A DNA stretch of 64,000 bases from Nocardioides sp. dk884 (GTDB taxonomy: Bacteria; Actinomycetota; Actinomycetes; Propionibacteriales; Nocardioidaceae), in the NCBI RefSeq assembly GCF_009557055.1, contig NZ_CP045649.1, positions 3,261,501 through 3,325,500 of the forward strand, in the 5' to 3' direction. Position numbers and translations under genes: made by a program. Shown piece after piece: positions 16,712 to 25,897 of the stretch (its first letter is position 1; each line of letters starts with the position of its first letter). The notes beneath the pieces were generated by a model, which saw only the letters and a list, made by a program, of their open reading frames with translations, searched no databases and was not told the DNA's origin.

Positions 16712-17808
16712 ATGCCTGAGGGCATCAGCCGGCGCGGCGACTCCTGGCGGGCGCGCTACCGCAACCCCGAGACGGGCCGCCAGCACGAACGACCTTCGAC
16801 AAGCAGGTCGACGCCGTGCGGTGGCGCCGCCAGCAGCTCGACGCCCTGGACCGGGGCCGCTGGGTCGACCCGGAGGCCGGCAAGGTCTCCTTCCTGGCCT
16901 ACTTCGAGGCCTGGGGGCGCGACCAGCTGTGGACCGACGGGACCCGCAAGGCGATGTCGCTGGCCGCCCAATCCACGACCTTCGCGGAGCTGGACCTGCG
17001 CCTGATCCGGCCCAGCCACGTCGAGGCGTGGGTGAAGTCGATGACCGTGCCCACCGCCACCCGGGCGCGTCCGCTCGCTCCGGGCACGGTCAAGACCCGG
17101 TTCGTCAATGTCCGGACCGTGTTCCGCGCGGCGGTGCGCGACGGCATGATCGCCGTCGACCCGACCGGCCAGGTCCGTCTCCCCCGGCTGCGCAAGCGGG
17201 AGGCGGCAATGACGATCCCCACCCCCGAGGTCGTCCGGGCGATCCTCGAGGCCTCAGCGCCGCGCTTCCGCGCCTTCGTGGGGCTGTGTGCGTTCGCCGG
17301 CCTGCGGCTCGGTGAGGCGACCGCCCTGCAGGTCGGCGACGTCGACTTCCTGCGCCGCCAGGTGCACGTGCGACGGCAGGTCCAGCGCCTCGACGGCGCG
17401 GTCGAGATCCGGCTGCCGAAGTACAACTCCGAGCGCACCGTCCACGTCCCCGACGCGCTGCTGGAGATGCTCGCCGAGCACGTCGCGCTGGGGCTGGCCT
17501 ACGACTGGCTGTTCGCCGAGGTCGAGGACGTCCCGCCGCACCAGAACACCATCGGCTACCGGTGGCGCACCACCCTGGAACGGGCCGGGGTCGCGGGTGT
17601 CCGCCTGCACGACCTGCGGCACTTCTACGCCTCCGGGCTGATCGCCGCGGGCTGCGACGTGGTGGCCGGACAGCGCGCTCTCGGGCACGCGAAGTCGACG
17701 ACCACGCTGACCACCTACGCCCACTTGTGGCCCTCCGCGGAGGACCGGGTGGGCGACGCCGCGGCGTCCCTGTTCACCGAAGTCGTTGGTTCTGGTGAGG
17801 CACAGTGA
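16712..17808 (+). pseudogene. Tyrosine recombinase (integrase) of the element, apparent -1 frameshift near 16791
   Basis: The main frame (about 16792-17808) is a phage-type integrase: a SAM-like arm domain, then the catalytic Arg in FAGLRLGEA (codon 17305), the HDLRH box (His codon 17608, Arg codon 17617), RALGHAKSTTT and the nucleophile Tyr (codon 17716). The typical N-terminus, MPEGISRRGDSWRARYRNPE, starts at ATG 16712 in another frame. The two join as RQHER-TFDKQ only if one base is added near 16791. No slippery heptamer is present, so this looks like a mutation or sequencing error. A shorter product from GTG 16816 would keep the catalytic core. The stop is 60 bp from attR. Confidence 0.8.
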
Positions 17809-17859
17809 GGGCAGAACGGCCCTGAAAATGCCGGAAACCGCCTCTGACCTGGGCGAACA
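17796..17859. repeat. Right arm-type repeats of the element
   Basis: TGAGGCACAG and TGAGGGCAGA lie in tandem at 17796-17815, overlapping the integrase stop. A 29-bp block with CTGACCTGGGCGAACA lies at 17831-17859. Both types recur at the left end (7948-8050) in the same strand orientation and in mirrored order about the core. Confidence 0.6.
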
Positions 17860-17867
17860 GCGATCGC

Positions 17868-17882
17868 TCAGACGTTGAAGCG
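17868..17882. repeat. Right attachment site, within the ychF 3' end
   Basis: The last 15 bases of the ychF coding strand, CGC-TTC-AAC-GTC-TGA, are repeated at 7896-7910. Integration here keeps ychF intact because the element supplies the same end codons. Confidence 0.8.
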
Positions 17883-18941
17883 GAACTCCACCACGTCGCC
17901 GTCGGCCATGACGTAGTCCTTGCCCTCCATGCGCACCTTGCCGGCCTCCTTGGCCTTGGCCATGGTGCCCGCGGCGACGAGGTCGTCGAAGGAGACGATC
18001 TCGGCCTTGATGAAGCCCTTCTGGAAGTCGGTGTGGATGACACCGGCCGCCTCGGGCGCGGTGGCGCCCTTCTTGATCGTCCAGGCGCGCGTCTCCTTGG
18101 GCCCGGCGGTCAGGTAGGTCTGCAGGCCGAGGGTGTCGAAGCCGACGCGGGCCAGCACCTCCAAGCCGGGCTCGGTGACGCCGGCCTCGGCGAGGAACTC
18201 GGTGGCCTCCTCGTCGTCGAGCTCGATCAGCTCGGACTCGAACTTCGCGTCCAAGAAGATCGCCTCGGCGGGCGCGACGAGCTCGCGCATCTTGGCCTTG
18301 AGGTCCTCATCACCGAGCTCGTCGGCGTCGCAGTTGAAGACGTAGATGAACGGCTTGGCCGTCAGCAGGGACAGCTCGCGCAGCAGCTCGCGGTCGATCG
18401 AGGTGGCGATGATCGGCGTACCGGCCTCGAGCGCCTCCTTGGCCTCCTTGGCGGCCTCGAGGTTCGCGACCAGGTCCTTGACCTTGCGCGACTCCTTCTC
18501 CAGGCGGGTGATCGACTTCTCGACCGTCTCCAGGTCGGCCAGGATCAGCTCGGTCTGGATCGTGGAGATGTCGTTGCCCGGGTTGACCTCGCCGTCGACG
18601 TGGGTGACGTCGTCGTCGCGGAAGACGCGGGTGACCTGGCAGATCGCCGAGGACTCGCGGATGTGGGCGAGGAACTTGTTGCCCAGGCCCTCGCCCTGCG
18701 AGGCGCCGCGCACGATGCCGGCGATGTCGACGAACTCCACCGTCGCCGGGAGGATCTTCTCGGAGCCGAAGATCTCGGCGAGCTTGGCCAGCCGCGTGTC
18801 GGGCACCCCCACGACACCGACGTTGGGCTCGATCGTCGCGAACGGGTAGTTCGCCGCGAGGACGTCGTTCTTGGTGAGCGCGTTGAAGAGGGTGGACTTG
18901 CCCGCGTTGGGGAGACCGACGATTCCGATGGTGAGAGCCAC
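17868..18941 (-). CDS. ychF: Redox-regulated ATPase YchF (OLA1 family)
   Basis: A 357-residue P-loop protein of the Obg-like family. Walker A is GLPNAGKST at residues 9-17; the G4 position is non-canonical as in OLA1 proteins, which prefer ATP. A coiled-coil segment is inserted at about 130-200, and the C-terminal TGS domain ends with the conserved DVVEFRFNV. YchF binds ribosomes and influences stress and redox responses. The length matches the family, so the protein is complete despite the element inserted at its 3' end. It is the first of a row of minus-strand core genes; the upstream gene begins 12 bp away. Confidence 0.95.
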   Translation of the reverse strand: MALTIGIVGLPNAGKSTLFNALTKNDVLAANYPFATIEPNVGVVGVPDTRLAKLAEIFGSEKILPATVEFVDIAGIVRGASQGEGLGNKFLAHIRESSAICQVTRVFRDDDVTHVDGEVNPGNDISTIQTELILADLETVEKSITRLEKESRKVKDLVANLEAAKEAKEALEAGTPIIATSIDRELLRELSLLTAKPFIYVFNCDADELGDEDLKAKMRELVAPAEAIFLDAKFESELIELDDEEATEFLAEAGVTEPGLEVLARVGFDTLGLQTYLTAGPKETRAWTIKKGATAPEAAGVIHTDFQKGFIKAEIVSFDDLVAAGTMAKAKEAGKVRMEGKDYVMADGDVVEFRFNV

Positions 18942-18952
18942 GGGCCGCGAGT

Positions 18953-19711
18953 CTACGGGCGCGCGGCGACGCCTTCCGAATCGCGCAGGTCCTCGAGACC
19001 CACCACGTCGTCCTCATGGCTGCCCCGGGCGTGCCGCGCGGTCAGCCACAGGCTCTCCGCGAGGTAGACCGCCGGGTAGACCAGCGACACCAGCACCAGC
19101 GAGACCGGCGGGTCGGGCATCTGCCAGGTGATCAGCGCGAACACCACGAGCCACGCCGACGCCAGCGTCATGTTCAGCCCCCACAGCGTCGCGGTGCGCG
19201 AGGGGTAGACGTACTTCACCGGCACGAAGCTCAAGACCGCCAGCACCATCAGCAGCAGCGAGGTCAGGGCGACGTCGAGGTCGAGCACCAGCACGTAGAA
19301 GGCCACGATGTTCCAGTACGACGGGAAGCCGAGGAAGAAGTGGTCGTCGGTCTTGGCATCGCTGCGGCAGAACTGATAGCTCGCCGCCACGAGCGGGATG
19401 ACGGCCACCACGGCGCCGCCCACCCCGTCGGGGAGCCGCCCGGTCGACCACAGCAGCGCCATCGGCGCGAAGGCGTAGGTGAGGTAGTCGACGATGTTGT
19501 CCAGCAGCGCCCCGTCGATCTGGGGCACCACCTCCTTGACCCGGAAGCGGCGGGCGAGGAAACCGTCGGTGCCGTCGATGACCATCGCGACGAGGAACAG
19601 CCACAGCACCGCGGTGACCTCGCCCTCGTAGGACAGGTGCACCATCAGCAGGGCCAGGACGACCCCGGTCGCGGTGTAGGCGTGGACCGCCCAGGCAGCA
19701 AGTGTCTTCAC
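18953..19711 (-). CDS. CDP-alcohol phosphatidyltransferase, phosphatidylcholine-synthase-like
   Basis: A 252-residue membrane protein with about six to eight membrane helices. The CDP-alcohol transferase signature is complete: IDGTDGFLARR (about residues 45-55), then DGALLDNIVDYL with its spaced aspartates. The sequence around VKEVVPQIDGALLDN and the overall length match bacterial phosphatidylcholine synthase (Pcs), which joins CDP-diacylglycerol and choline in the inner membrane. A relative using another alcohol is possible. It sits between ychF and an SDR gene on the same strand. Confidence 0.8.
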   Translation of the reverse strand: MKTLAAWAVHAYTATGVVLALLMVHLSYEGEVTAVLWLFLVAMVIDGTDGFLARRFRVKEVVPQIDGALLDNIVDYLTYAFAPMALLWSTGRLPDGVGGAVVAVIPLVAASYQFCRSDAKTDDHFFLGFPSYWNIVAFYVLVLDLDVALTSLLLMVLAVLSFVPVKYVYPSRTATLWGLNMTLASAWLVVFALITWQMPDPPVSLVLVSLVYPAVYLAESLWLTARHARGSHEDDVVGLEDLRDSEGVAARP

Positions 19712-19717
19712 GGTGGC

Positions 19718-20548
19718 TCAGTCCCCACGCACGGTGATGTTCAACGGCATCCGGCGGCTGCGGCGTACGTCGCCCCGCAGCAGCGAGCGCACTCCGCGCC
19801 CGACGACGCGGCGGGGGGTGAGGTCGGCGTAGTCGCCGCGCCGCTCCCCCGTCACCAGCTCCAGCACCGGCCGGGCGGCCACCTCCGGGGACTGGCCCCA
19901 CAGGCCGACGACCACCGGCAGCGCCCGCACCCGCTTCTCCATGCCGGGCATGACGGTGACGTCACCCAGCATCTCGGTGCGGACCAGGCCCGGGTCGAAG
20001 CCGTGCACCTGCACGCCGGTGCCGGCCACCTCCTGGCGTACGGCGCGGGTGAACATCCGGTTCCACGCCTTCGACGCGGCGTACGCGTTCTGCAGCGGCA
20101 CCGGCTTGGTCGCACCCTTGCCCCACACGTTGACGACCTGGCCGCTGCCCTGCGCGAGCATCGTCTGCACGGCGGTGCGGGTGCCGTGGAAGACGCCGCG
20201 CACGTTGGCGTCGAGGACGCGCTCGAAGTCGGTGGGGTCCAGGAGGTGCGTGGGGCCGTAGGGGCTGCCGGTGCCGGCGTTGTTGACCCAGATGTCCAGC
20301 CCGCCCAGCATGATCGCCGCGTCGCGCAGCGCCTCGACCTGGACAAGGTCGGCGACGTCGGTGTCGCGGCCCTCCGCGCGGATCCCGCTGCGGCGCAGCT
20401 CGGCGACGGCCTGCTCGACCCCGTCGCCGGGGAGCGCCCCGACGACGATGCTCGCCCCGGCCTCCCCGAGCAGCTGGGCGATGGCGCGGCCGAGGCCGCG
20501 GCTCCCGCCGGTGACGACGGCGACCTGGCCGGCGAGCGGTGCGTCCAT
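19718..20548 (-). CDS. Short-chain dehydrogenase/reductase
   Basis: A 276-residue classical SDR. The NAD(P) motif TGGSRGLG is at residues 14-21, NNAG near residue 90, and the catalytic YAASK (Tyr-x3-Lys) near residue 155. The C-terminal part is longer and Arg-rich, ending RMPLNITVRGD. The substrate cannot be told from the sequence. It is only six bases upstream of the phosphatidyltransferase gene and likely shares its transcript, so a role in lipid metabolism is possible. It is divergent from xthA. Confidence 0.85.
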   Translation of the reverse strand: MDAPLAGQVAVVTGGSRGLGRAIAQLLGEAGASIVVGALPGDGVEQAVAELRRSGIRAEGRDTDVADLVQVEALRDAAIMLGGLDIWVNNAGTGSPYGPTHLLDPTDFERVLDANVRGVFHGTRTAVQTMLAQGSGQVVNVWGKGATKPVPLQNAYAASKAWNRMFTRAVRQEVAGTGVQVHGFDPGLVRTEMLGDVTVMPGMEKRVRALPVVVGLWGQSPEVAARPVLELVTGERRGDYADLTPRRVVGRGVRSLLRGDVRRSRRMPLNITVRGD

Positions 20549-20624
20549 TTTCCCGGACCTCCTGGATTCGTGCTGCGTATGGTCCGAGGACAGGCCTGTA
20601 AGGCTAGCGGCTTAGGCTTCCGGA

Positions 20625-21401
20625 GTGCGCCTCGCGACCTGGAACGTCAACTCCCTCCGCTCCCGCATCGACCGCGTCGAGGCCTTCCTCGAGCGCCACG
20701 ACGTCGACGTCCTCGCGCTGCAGGAGACCAAGGCCAAGGTCGACCAGCTGCCGCTGATGGGCCTGCAAGCCAGGGGCTACGAGGTCGCCGCCGCCGGCAC
20801 CAGCCAGTGGAACGGCGTCGCGATCATCAGCCGGGTCGGCCTCGAGGACGTCCAGGTCGGCTTCGAGGGCATGCCGGGGTACGGCGACCCGGTCGCGCCG
20901 GAGGCCCGCGCGATCGGCGCGACGTGCGGCGGCGTACGCGTGTGGAGCCTGTACGTGCCCAACGGCCGCAAGCCCGACGACCCGCACTACGTCTACAAGC
21001 TCGACTGGCTGGCGCGGCTGCGCGAGGCGGCCCTGGACTGGCGCGACGGCGACACCGCGCTGGTCGGCGACTGGAACATCGCGCCTCTCGACGAGGACGT
21101 GTTCGATATCAAGCAGTTCGCGCGGTCCACGCACGTCACCCCGCCCGAGCGCGCGGCGTTCCAGCGCTTCATCGACGACGGCTACGTCGACGTCGTGCGA
21201 CCGCACACGCCGGGCCCGGAGGTCTACACCTACTGGGACTACTTCCGCCAGCGCTTCGAGCGCAACCGCGGCCTGCGCATCGACTTCGTGCTCGGCTCCC
21301 CCTCCCTGGCCACGCGCGTGACGCACGCATTCATCGACCGCGAGGAGCGCGCCGGCACCGGCGCCTCCGACCACGCCCCGGTCGTCGTCGACCTCGACTG
21401 A
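20625..21401 (+). CDS. xthA: Exodeoxyribonuclease III
   Basis: A 258-residue AP endonuclease/3'-5' exonuclease of the EEP family. It starts at GTG with ATWNVNSLRSR, has the catalytic Glu in LQETK (about residue 34), Tyr in VYVPNG-like SLYVPNGRK, GDWNIAP near residue 150 and the final GASDHAPVVVDL with the catalytic His. It acts in base-excision repair. The upstream spacer (20549-20624) is shared with the divergent SDR gene. Confidence 0.93.
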   Translation: MRLATWNVNSLRSRIDRVEAFLERHDVDVLALQETKAKVDQLPLMGLQARGYEVAAAGTSQWNGVAIISRVGLEDVQVGFEGMPGYGDPVAPEARAIGATCGGVRVWSLYVPNGRKPDDPHYVYKLDWLARLREAALDWRDGDTALVGDWNIAPLDEDVFDIKQFARSTHVTPPERAAFQRFIDDGYVDVVRPHTPGPEVYTYWDYFRQRFERNRGLRIDFVLGSPSLATRVTHAFIDREERAGTGASDHAPVVVDLD

Positions 21402-21404
21402 CCC

Positions 21405-21423
21405 CGCCATACGCGCCGACTCG
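21405..21423. repeat. Solitary copy of the GCGCCGACTCG repeat
   Basis: CGCCATACGCGCCGACTCG at 21405-21423, between xthA and rmuC, differs at only two of 19 positions from the unit at 60090-60108. See the repeat clusters at 59381-59446 and 60090-60152. Confidence 0.55.
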
Positions 21424-21457
21424 CGGGGTTGTCGGTGGCGGCGGCCATGCTGGGGCC

Positions 21458-22522
21458 ATGCAGACGGTGACGATCTTCCTCGCGCTGGTCCTCGGGCTCG
21501 GCCTCGGCGTGCTCCTCGGGGTGCTGTGGGCGCGCTCGCGGCCCGCCCACGTCGAGGCGCTCGGCCAGGGCATGGTCGACCAGGCCGAGGTGATGCAGGG
21601 CCTCGACCGGCTGAGCGACCAGATGCAGGCCCTCGAGCACGCGCGGGCGGTGTGGCAGGGGCAGTTCGCCCAGCAGGTCGACGACATGCGCCACACCACC
21701 GACACCCTGCGCCAGGAGACCCGCTCGCTGTCCACCGCGCTGCGCAAGCCCCAGGTCCGCGGCCGCTGGGGCGAGATGCACCTGCGCCGGGCCGTCGAGC
21801 TGGCCGGCCTCGTCGACCGCTGCGACTTCTCCGAGCAGGTGCGCCTCGAGGACGGCGCGCTGCGCCCCGACCTCGTCGTCCAGCTCGTGGGCGGACGCCA
21901 GGTCGTGGTCGACGCCAAGGTCCCCCTCGACGCCTACCTCGACGCCACCGGCGCCAGTGACGACGACGAGCGGGCCGCCCACCTGCTGCGCCACGCCCGC
22001 CAGCTGCGCACCCACGTGGACGCGTTGTCGGCCAAGGCCTACTGGCGCTCGCTGCCCCAGACCCCGGAGTTCGTGGTGCTGTTCGTGCCGGCCGAGTCGT
22101 TCCTCGCCGCCGCCCTCGAGACCGACAACTCCCTGCTCGAGCACGCCGCGACCCGCCAGATCGTGCTGGCCACCCCGACGACGCTGATCGCGCTGCTGCG
22201 CACGGTGGCCCAGGGCTGGACCCACGAGGCGATCGCCGAGCAGGCGCGCGAGATCCACCACCTCGGCCGCGAGCTGCACGCCCGCCTCGGGACCATGAGC
22301 GGACACCTCGACGCGGTCGGGCGCTCGCTCAACGCCGCGGTCGGCCACTACAACTCCACCGTCGCCTCGATGGAGTCCCGGGTGCTGGTCGCGGCCCGGC
22401 GCTTCTCCGACCTCTCGGTCACCGACGAGGAGCTGCCCGGCCCGCGCACCGTGGAGCTGCGCGCGGTTCCCCGGCGCGCCGCGGGCGACTCGGACGCCGA
22501 GGACCCTACGGTGGCGCTGTAG
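21458..22522 (+). CDS. rmuC: DNA recombination protein RmuC
   Basis: A 354-residue protein with an N-terminal membrane helix (residues 5-25) and a coiled-coil segment (about 35-90). The RmuC core has QVRGRWGEMHLRRAVELAGL, VVDAKVPLDAYL and FVPAESFLAAAL, the PD-(D/E)XK-like nuclease part. RmuC limits certain recombination events in E. coli. It follows xthA by 56 bp, which agrees with a DNA repair grouping. The start is the ATG just before the membrane helix. Confidence 0.92.
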   Translation: MQTVTIFLALVLGLGLGVLLGVLWARSRPAHVEALGQGMVDQAEVMQGLDRLSDQMQALEHARAVWQGQFAQQVDDMRHTTDTLRQETRSLSTALRKPQVRGRWGEMHLRRAVELAGLVDRCDFSEQVRLEDGALRPDLVVQLVGGRQVVVDAKVPLDAYLDATGASDDDERAAHLLRHARQLRTHVDALSAKAYWRSLPQTPEFVVLFVPAESFLAAALETDNSLLEHAATRQIVLATPTTLIALLRTVAQGWTHEAIAEQAREIHHLGRELHARLGTMSGHLDAVGRSLNAAVGHYNSTVASMESRVLVAARRFSDLSVTDEELPGPRTVELRAVPRRAAGDSDAEDPTVAL

Positions 22523-22550
22523 CCGCGAGGCCAGCATCGAGGAGGTGCGC

Positions 22551-23003
22551 GTGAGTCGTCCCCTGACCCTGTGGGAGCAGGGCAACGACCCCGGACTGCA
22601 GGTCGCCGCCCTCGCCGCCGCGATCACCCTCAGCGCCGTCGTCCTCGACCTGCACATCGGCGGGGACGTCACCTGGTTCACCGACGTCGTGTTCGTCTCC
22701 GCCTGCATCGCCGCCGCGCTGCTGGTGCGGATGACTGACTTCTTCACCGTCGGGGTGCTGCCGCCGCTGCTGATGCTCGGGGTGTTCGCGATGCTCGCGA
22801 CCACCACCCGCGAGACCATCGCCCACCCCGAGGACGGGTTCGTGCAGGCGGTCGTCTCCGGTCTCTCCGGGCACAGCCTCGCGCTGGTGGTGGGCTACGC
22901 CCTCGCCCTCGGCGTGCTCGCCATCCGGCACCGGGTCCAGGTGCAGGGCAAGCCCCTGATCAGCCCTCGAAACGCGACGGGTCGCCCGCCCCACGGCGGA
23001 TGA
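22551..23003 (+). CDS. DUF6542-like membrane protein
   Basis: A 150-residue protein from the GTG at 22551, six bases after GGAGG. It has about four membrane helices, including AALAAAITLSAVVLDLHIGG, VVFVSACIAAALLV, LPPLLMLGVFAMLAT and SLALVVGYALALGVLAI. This matches the small actinobacterial DUF6542 membrane family found near rmuC and ychF; the function is unknown. Its last 44 bases overlap the end of the convergent YrdC/YciO gene. Confidence 0.7.
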   Translation: MSRPLTLWEQGNDPGLQVAALAAAITLSAVVLDLHIGGDVTWFTDVVFVSACIAAALLVRMTDFFTVGVLPPLLMLGVFAMLATTTRETIAHPEDGFVQAVVSGLSGHSLALVVGYALALGVLAIRHRVQVQGKPLISPRNATGRPPHGG

Positions 23004-23586
23004 CCTCGGGCGCGCCGCCGGAGAAGTCCACGACGGTCGTCGGCTCCGCCGGGGTCTCCCCCGCCTCGATCACGATGTCGACGTCGTGGTCGAGGTCCTC
23101 CTTGACCTCCCAGCCCATCGTGCGGGGCTCGGTCTCGCCGGGCAGGATCAGCGTGCTGGACAGCATCGGCTCGCCGAGCTCCTCCAGCAGCGCCTGCACG
23201 ACGACGTGGTCGGGGATCCGCACGCCGACCGTCTTCTTCTTCGGGTGCAGCAGTCGCCGCGGCACCTCGGGCATCCCGGGCAGGATGAACGTGTAGGGCC
23301 CCGGCGTGGCCGCCCGGATCGCGCGGAACGCCGAGTTGTCGATCTTCACCAGCTGGCCGAGCTGGGAGAAGTCGCTGCACATGAGCGTGAAGTGGTGGCG
23401 GTCGTCGAGCCCGCGGATGCGCAGGATCCGGTCGCGCCCGTCGCGGTTGCCGACCCGGCAGCCCAGCGCGTAGCCCGAGTCGGTCGGGTAGGCCACCAGC
23501 GCGTCGTCGTCGCGCATCGCGTCGGCGATCTTGGTGATCAACCGGCGCTGCGGGTTGTCCGGGTGCAGGTCGACGTAGCGCGCCAT
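22960..23586 (-). CDS. YrdC/Sua5-like protein (YciO subgroup)
   Basis: A 208-residue YrdC-fold protein. The conserved segments are [13 protein letters not shown], the [15 protein letters not shown] loop, [20 protein letters not shown] and the SSTLILPGE region. True Sua5/YrdC proteins make the threonylcarbamoyl-adenylate used for tRNA t6A. The motif details and length are nearer to YciO, whose role is less certain. The start follows the ispH stop at a short distance, so the two are probably co-transcribed. Its 3' end overlaps the convergent DUF6542 gene by 44 bp. Confidence 0.82.
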   Translation of the reverse strand: MARYVDLHPDNPQRRLITKIADAMRDDDALVAYPTDSGYALGCRVGNRDGRDRILRIRGLDDRHHFTLMCSDFSQLGQLVKIDNSAFRAIRAATPGPYTFILPGMPEVPRRLLHPKKKTVGVRIPDHVVVQALLEELGEPMLSSTLILPGETEPRTMGWEVKEDLDHDVDIVIEAGETPAEPTTVVDFSGGAPEVIRRGAGDPSRFEG

Positions 23587-23593
23587 CGAGGGC

Positions 23594-24601
23594 TCAGCCC
23601 TTCGCCGCGGCGGCGGCCTTGAGGTCGCGACGCAGCTCCTTGGGCAGCGAGAAGATCAGCGACTCCTCCGCGCTGTGCACCGCACGCGCCTCGGGGTAGC
23701 CGCGCTCGGCCAGGAACGCCAGCACGCCCTGCACCAGCTCCTCGGGCACGCTCGCGCCGCTGGTCACGCTGACCGAGCGGACACCCTCGAGCCACGCCTC
23801 GTCGATCTCGGAGGCGTCGTCGACGCGGTACGACGCCCGCGCCCCCGCCTCGAGCGCGACCTCGACCAGGCGCACGGAGTTGGAGGAGTTGCCCGAGCCG
23901 ACCACGATCAGCAGGTCCGACTCCGGCGCGATCTCCTTGACCGCCAGCTGGCGGTTCTGGGTGGCGTAGCAGATGTCGTCGCTGGGCGGGTCGAGCAGGT
24001 CGGGGAAGCGCTCGCGGATCGCGGCCACGGTCTCGAGGGTCTCATCGACCGACAGCGTCGTCTGGGAGAGCCAGGCCACCCGCTTGGGGTCGCGCACCGT
24101 GATCCCGGCGACGTCCTGGGGGCCCTCCACCAGCTGGATGTGCTCGGGTGCCTCACCGGCGGTGCCCTCGACCTCCTCGTGCCCGGCGTGGCCGATCAGC
24201 AGGATGTCGTAGTCGTCGGCGGCGAAGCGCTTGGCCTCGTGGTGGACCTTGGTGACCAGCGGGCAGGTCGCGTCGATCGTCTTCAGTCCGCGCTCCGCGG
24301 CCTGGTCGTGCACCGCGGGCGAGACGCCGTGGGCGGAGAACACGACCGTCGCGCCGGCCGGCACCTCGTCGAGCTCCTCGACGAAGATCGCGCCGCGCGA
24401 CTCCAGGTCGGAGACGACGTGCTTGTTGTGCACGATCTGCTTGCGCACGTACACCGGCGCGCCGTACAGGCCCAGCGCCTCCTCGACCGTCACCACCGCG
24501 CGGTCGACACCGGCGCAGTAGCCACGCGGCGCCGCCAGGAGGACGGCCTTGTCGGCCTCCTCGGGGCTCAGGACCGGCGGCATGCCCACGTGGGTAGTCA
24601 T
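23594..24601 (-). CDS. ispH: 4-hydroxy-3-methylbut-2-enyl diphosphate reductase
   Basis: A 335-residue enzyme of the last step of the MEP isoprenoid pathway, making IPP and DMAPP. The three cysteines that hold the iron-sulfur cluster are present: Cys29 in PRGYCAG, Cys113 in [10 protein letters not shown] and Cys211 in [16 protein letters not shown] and the catalytic Glu region are also seen. Divergent from xseA with only 45 bp between, so the promoters overlap. Confidence 0.95.
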   Translation of the reverse strand: MTTHVGMPPVLSPEEADKAVLLAAPRGYCAGVDRAVVTVEEALGLYGAPVYVRKQIVHNKHVVSDLESRGAIFVEELDEVPAGATVVFSAHGVSPAVHDQAAERGLKTIDATCPLVTKVHHEAKRFAADDYDILLIGHAGHEEVEGTAGEAPEHIQLVEGPQDVAGITVRDPKRVAWLSQTTLSVDETLETVAAIRERFPDLLDPPSDDICYATQNRQLAVKEIAPESDLLIVVGSGNSSNSVRLVEVALEAGARASYRVDDASEIDEAWLEGVRSVSVTSGASVPEELVQGVLAFLAERGYPEARAVHSAEESLIFSLPKELRRDLKAAAAAKG

Positions 24602-24646
24602 GACGCCAGTCTAAGGACGTCGGTGCCATCCCCTAATCTCGCGCCC

Positions 24647-25897
24647 ATGGCCCTGGAAACCTCGCTGGAGTCGCCGGCGCCCGTGCGACAGATCGCCAAC
24701 GCGATCTCGGGCTGGGTCGACCGGCTCGGCGCGGTCTGGGTCGAGGGCCAGGTCGCCCAGCTCAACCGGCGCCCCGGGATGGCCACCGTCTTCCTCACCC
24801 TGCGCGACACCGTCGCCGACATCTCGATCACCGTCACCGCCTCGCGCACCTACATCGACGGCCTCAACCCGCCGCTGGTCGAGGGCGCGAGCGTGGTCGT
24901 CCACGCCAAGCCGTCGTACTACGCCAACCGCGGCACCCTCTCGCTGCAGGCCCGCACGATCCGCATGGTGGGCCTCGGCGAGCTGCTGGCCCGCCTCGAG
25001 CGACGCCGCCAGCTGCTGGCCGCCGAGGGGCTCTTCGCCGCTGAGCTCAAGCGCCCGCTGCCGTTCCTGCCCGGCTGCGTCGGCCTGGTCACCGCACCCA
25101 ACAGCGCCGCCGAGCGCGACGTGCTCGAAAACGCGCGCCGCCGCTGGCCCGCCGTCCGCTTCGAGGTCGCGTACGCCGCGATGCAGGGCCCCCGCGCCAC
25201 CAGCGAGGTGATCGCGGGCCTCGAGCGCCTCGACCGCGACCCGGGCGTCGAGGTCATCGTGATCGCCCGCGGCGGCGGCTCCGTCGAGGACCTGCTCCCG
25301 TTCTCCGACGAGGGGCTGATCCGCGCGGTCGCCCAGGTCCGCACGCCGGTGGTGTCCGCGATCGGCCACGAGCCCGACACCCCGCTGCTCGACCTGGTCG
25401 CCGACGTGCGCGCCTCCACCCCCACCGACGCGGCCAAGCTGGTCGTGCCCGACGTGGTCGAGGAGCTGCGCTCGATCGAGCGCGCCCGCGACCGGCTCCG
25501 CGCCGGCGTGCAGGGCCTCCTCGCCCGGGAGCAGGCCGGCCTCGACGCGCTGCGCTCGCGCCCGGCGCTCGCCGACCCCCGCTCGCTCCTCGAGGCCCGG
25601 CGCGACGAGGTGCTCGCGCTGCGCGACCGCACCCGCCGCACCCTCTCGCACCTGCTCGACCGCGCCGCCGACGACATCGGCCACCAGCGCGCCCGCGCCC
25701 GTGCGCTCTCGCCGCTGGAGACCCTGCGCCGCGGCTACGCCGTGCTCCAGGACAGCGACGGGCACGTCGTCACCTCGGTCGCCGGCGTCGCGGCCGGCGA
25801 CGCCCTCAGCGTGCGCGTGGCCGACGGCCGCATCCACGCCACCACCACCGACACCCGCCCCGACCTCCCGGAGGACCCCGATGGCCGCGAAGACTGA
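24647..25897 (+). CDS. xseA: Exodeoxyribonuclease VII large subunit
   Basis: A 416-residue protein. The OB-fold N-domain (about residues 10-105) includes [24 protein letters not shown]. The catalytic domain has [24 protein letters not shown] and [12 protein letters not shown] long coiled-coil follows (about 265-370) and the end is LRRGYAVLQ. With XseB it forms the nuclease that degrades single-stranded DNA. The stop overlaps xseB by 17 bases. Confidence 0.95.
   Translation: MALETSLESPAPVRQIANAISGWVDRLGAVWVEGQVAQLNRRPGMATVFLTLRDTVADISITVTASRTYIDGLNPPLVEGASVVVHAKPSYYANRGTLSLQARTIRMVGLGELLARLERRRQLLAAEGLFAAELKRPLPFLPGCVGLVTAPNSAAERDVLENARRRWPAVRFEVAYAAMQGPRATSEVIAGLERLDRDPGVEVIVIARGGGSVEDLLPFSDEGLIRAVAQVRTPVVSAIGHEPDTPLLDLVADVRASTPTDAAKLVVPDVVEELRSIERARDRLRAGVQGLLAREQAGLDALRSRPALADPRSLLEARRDEVLALRDRTRRTLSHLLDRAADDIGHQRARARALSPLETLRRGYAVLQDSDGHVVTSVAGVAAGDALSVRVADGRIHATTTDTRPDLPEDPDGRED

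Larger units (their letters stand above)
7896..17882. mobile_element. Integrative element inserted in the 3' end of ychF
   Basis: A ~10 kb block is bounded by direct copies of the last 15 bases of ychF (7896-7910 and 17868-17882). A tyrosine recombinase lies at the right end with its stop 60 bp from attR. Two classes of repeats, in the same orientation and in mirrored order, flank both cores. Cargo: a lipoprotein, an integrase relic, a Fic protein, a small membrane protein with a divergent XRE/MmyB regulator, a DUF222-HNH protein, a two-gene secreted cassette and several gene-poor stretches. No conjugation, capsid or replication gene is recognisable, so it is best called a genomic island or a decayed phage/ICE-like element. 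Confidence 0.8.

Noticed and set aside
16678..16719. 13-codon frame as a real peptide gene
   Set aside because: It has an excellent ribosome site, but its short length and overlap with the integrase ATG fit a coupling leader better; function cannot be supported.
19016..21457. Open frame of more than a thousand codons on the plus strand running into rmuC
   Set aside because: It crosses genes on both strands; only the part from ATG 21458 (RmuC) shows family features.
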